From positions 1,178,001-1,242,000 of the forward strand of contig NZ_JAJEJR010000002.1 in assembly GCF_021390595.1 (NCBI RefSeq): DNA of 64,000 nucleotides. Reading direction: 5' to 3'. The position numbers and the translations under genes are program-made. The DNA comes from Paraburkholderia sp. HP33-1 (GTDB lineage: Bacteria; Pseudomonadota; Gammaproteobacteria; Burkholderiales; Burkholderiaceae). A model generated the notes under the pieces. That model was not told the origin of the DNA. It saw only the letters and a program-made list of their open reading frames with translations, and searched no databases. Positions 63,583-64,000 of the stretch are shown piece after piece (the stretch's first letter is position 1; each line of letters opens with the position of its first letter).

Positions 63583-64000
63583 TCAGGAAATCGACACGCC
63601 CAGCAAGCGCCCGACGCCGAACGTAAACCCCGCCGCGATGAGCCCGATGACGATCTGGCGCAGCGCCGAAAACCCCGCGCTGCGTCCGTTGAACAACGAC
63701 GTGAACACCCCGATCGACGCGAGCGCCACCATGCTCAGCACCACGCACTGCACGATCGCATTGACGCCATGCGTCCACAGAAAAGGCATCACCGGAAAGA
63801 TCGCGCCGAGCGCGAACAGACAGAACGACACCCCCGCTGCCGACCACGGATTACCGCCCAATTCCGCCGGATCGAGCCCTAGCTCCTCGCGCGTGAGGGT
63901 GTCGAGCGCCTTGTCCTTGTCGCGCATCATCTGCGCGGCCACGCGTTTCGCCTCGTCCGCGTCGAGCCCTTTCGCGCGGTAGATCAGCGCAAGCTCGTGT
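63583..64000 (-). CDS. VIT1/CCC1-family membrane protein (partial)
   Basis: The window cuts this gene at its N-terminal side; 139 codons remain, ending at 63583. The visible part reads through an amphipathic loop (GLDADEAKRVAAQMMRDKDKALDTL, then EELGLDPAELGGNPWSAAGVSF), typical of the cytoplasmic domain of VIT1 iron/manganese transporters, and then three hydrophobic helices ending at GRLLGVSIS. Whether a ferritin-like domain precedes it cannot be seen. Confidence 0.7.
   Translation of the reverse strand, partial: HELALIYRAKGLDADEAKRVAAQMMRDKDKALDTLTREELGLDPAELGGNPWSAAGVSFCLFALGAIFPVMPFLWTHGVNAIVQCVVLSMVALASIGVFTSLFNGRSAGFSALRQIVIGLIAAGFTFGVGRLLGVSIS

Overview
The window reads as a chromosomal segment of a high-GC beta-proteobacterium of the Burkholderia/Paraburkholderia type. 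The evidence is strong G/C at third codon positions, long antisense shadow frames, a Burkholderia-style aerobic glycine-betaine demethylation locus (gbcA/gbcB, dgcA/dgcB, heterotetrameric sarcosine oxidase) and typical neighbours such as phosphoketolase-acetate kinase, an HAE-1 RND pump and several LysR, IclR and GATase1-AraC regulators. No rRNA, intact tRNA, CRISPR array, prophage or complete insertion sequence was found.

Left part (1-11.4 kb): central carbon genes. They are class I fructose-bisphosphate aldolase, YjbQ, a thioredoxin-like protein, a SET-family sugar exporter, a short-type 6-phosphogluconate dehydrogenase, an HAD phosphatase, and the operon xfp-ackA (sugar phosphate to acetyl-phosphate to acetate plus ATP). 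BON and YceH proteins follow. At 11.4-13.0 kb an mreB paralogue without mreC/mreD is followed 22 bases downstream by a SLATT-like two-helix membrane protein. At 13.2-16.8 kb is a catabolic cassette (IclR, SDR, MFS, 2,4'-dihydroxyacetophenone-dioxygenase-type cupin) preceded by two palindromic operator candidates. Next come a DegQ/HtrA protease and a complete RND efflux operon (adaptor, pump, outer-membrane channel) at 17-24.5 kb.

Middle (24.5-34.4 kb): a small conserved-looking protein and a stand-alone glutamine synthetase that looks more like the actinobacterial type than the usual proteobacterial GlnA, facing a cationic amino-acid permease. An AT-richer stretch follows (about 28.4-31.2 kb) with orphan genes: a probable 2OG-Fe(II) oxygenase, an unrecognised 151-residue protein and an IS630-type helix-turn-helix protein without a DDE domain. 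After it a LysR gene is divergent from a GST and a double-barrel flavin-reductase-like protein.

Right part (34.5-63.4 kb): one catabolic supercluster. A binding protein (35.4 kb) with ChoV/ChoW (61-63 kb) should import betaine or choline. GbcA/GbcB demethylate betaine to dimethylglycine, DgcA/DgcB with a dedicated EtfA/EtfB give sarcosine, and SoxBDAG gives glycine. GlyA makes serine and SdaA makes pyruvate. FdhA and PurU handle formaldehyde and formyl-tetrahydrofolate. Three GATase1-AraC regulators sit among these genes. The likely nine- to ten-gene operon glyA to gbcB also carries two proteins of unknown role, an M19-family protein whose canonical metal-binding HxD pair is missing and a V4R-like protein. 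An intact class C beta-lactamase gene lies between fdhA and the sox operon. The window ends inside a VIT1/CCC1-type membrane protein.

All calls are from reading the sequence. Family assignments come from recalled motifs, not from database searches. The best leads for new biology are the MreB-SLATT pair, the incomplete M19 protein with its V4R partner, the 21-bp-phased direct repeats upstream of sdaA, and the AT-rich orphan segment.
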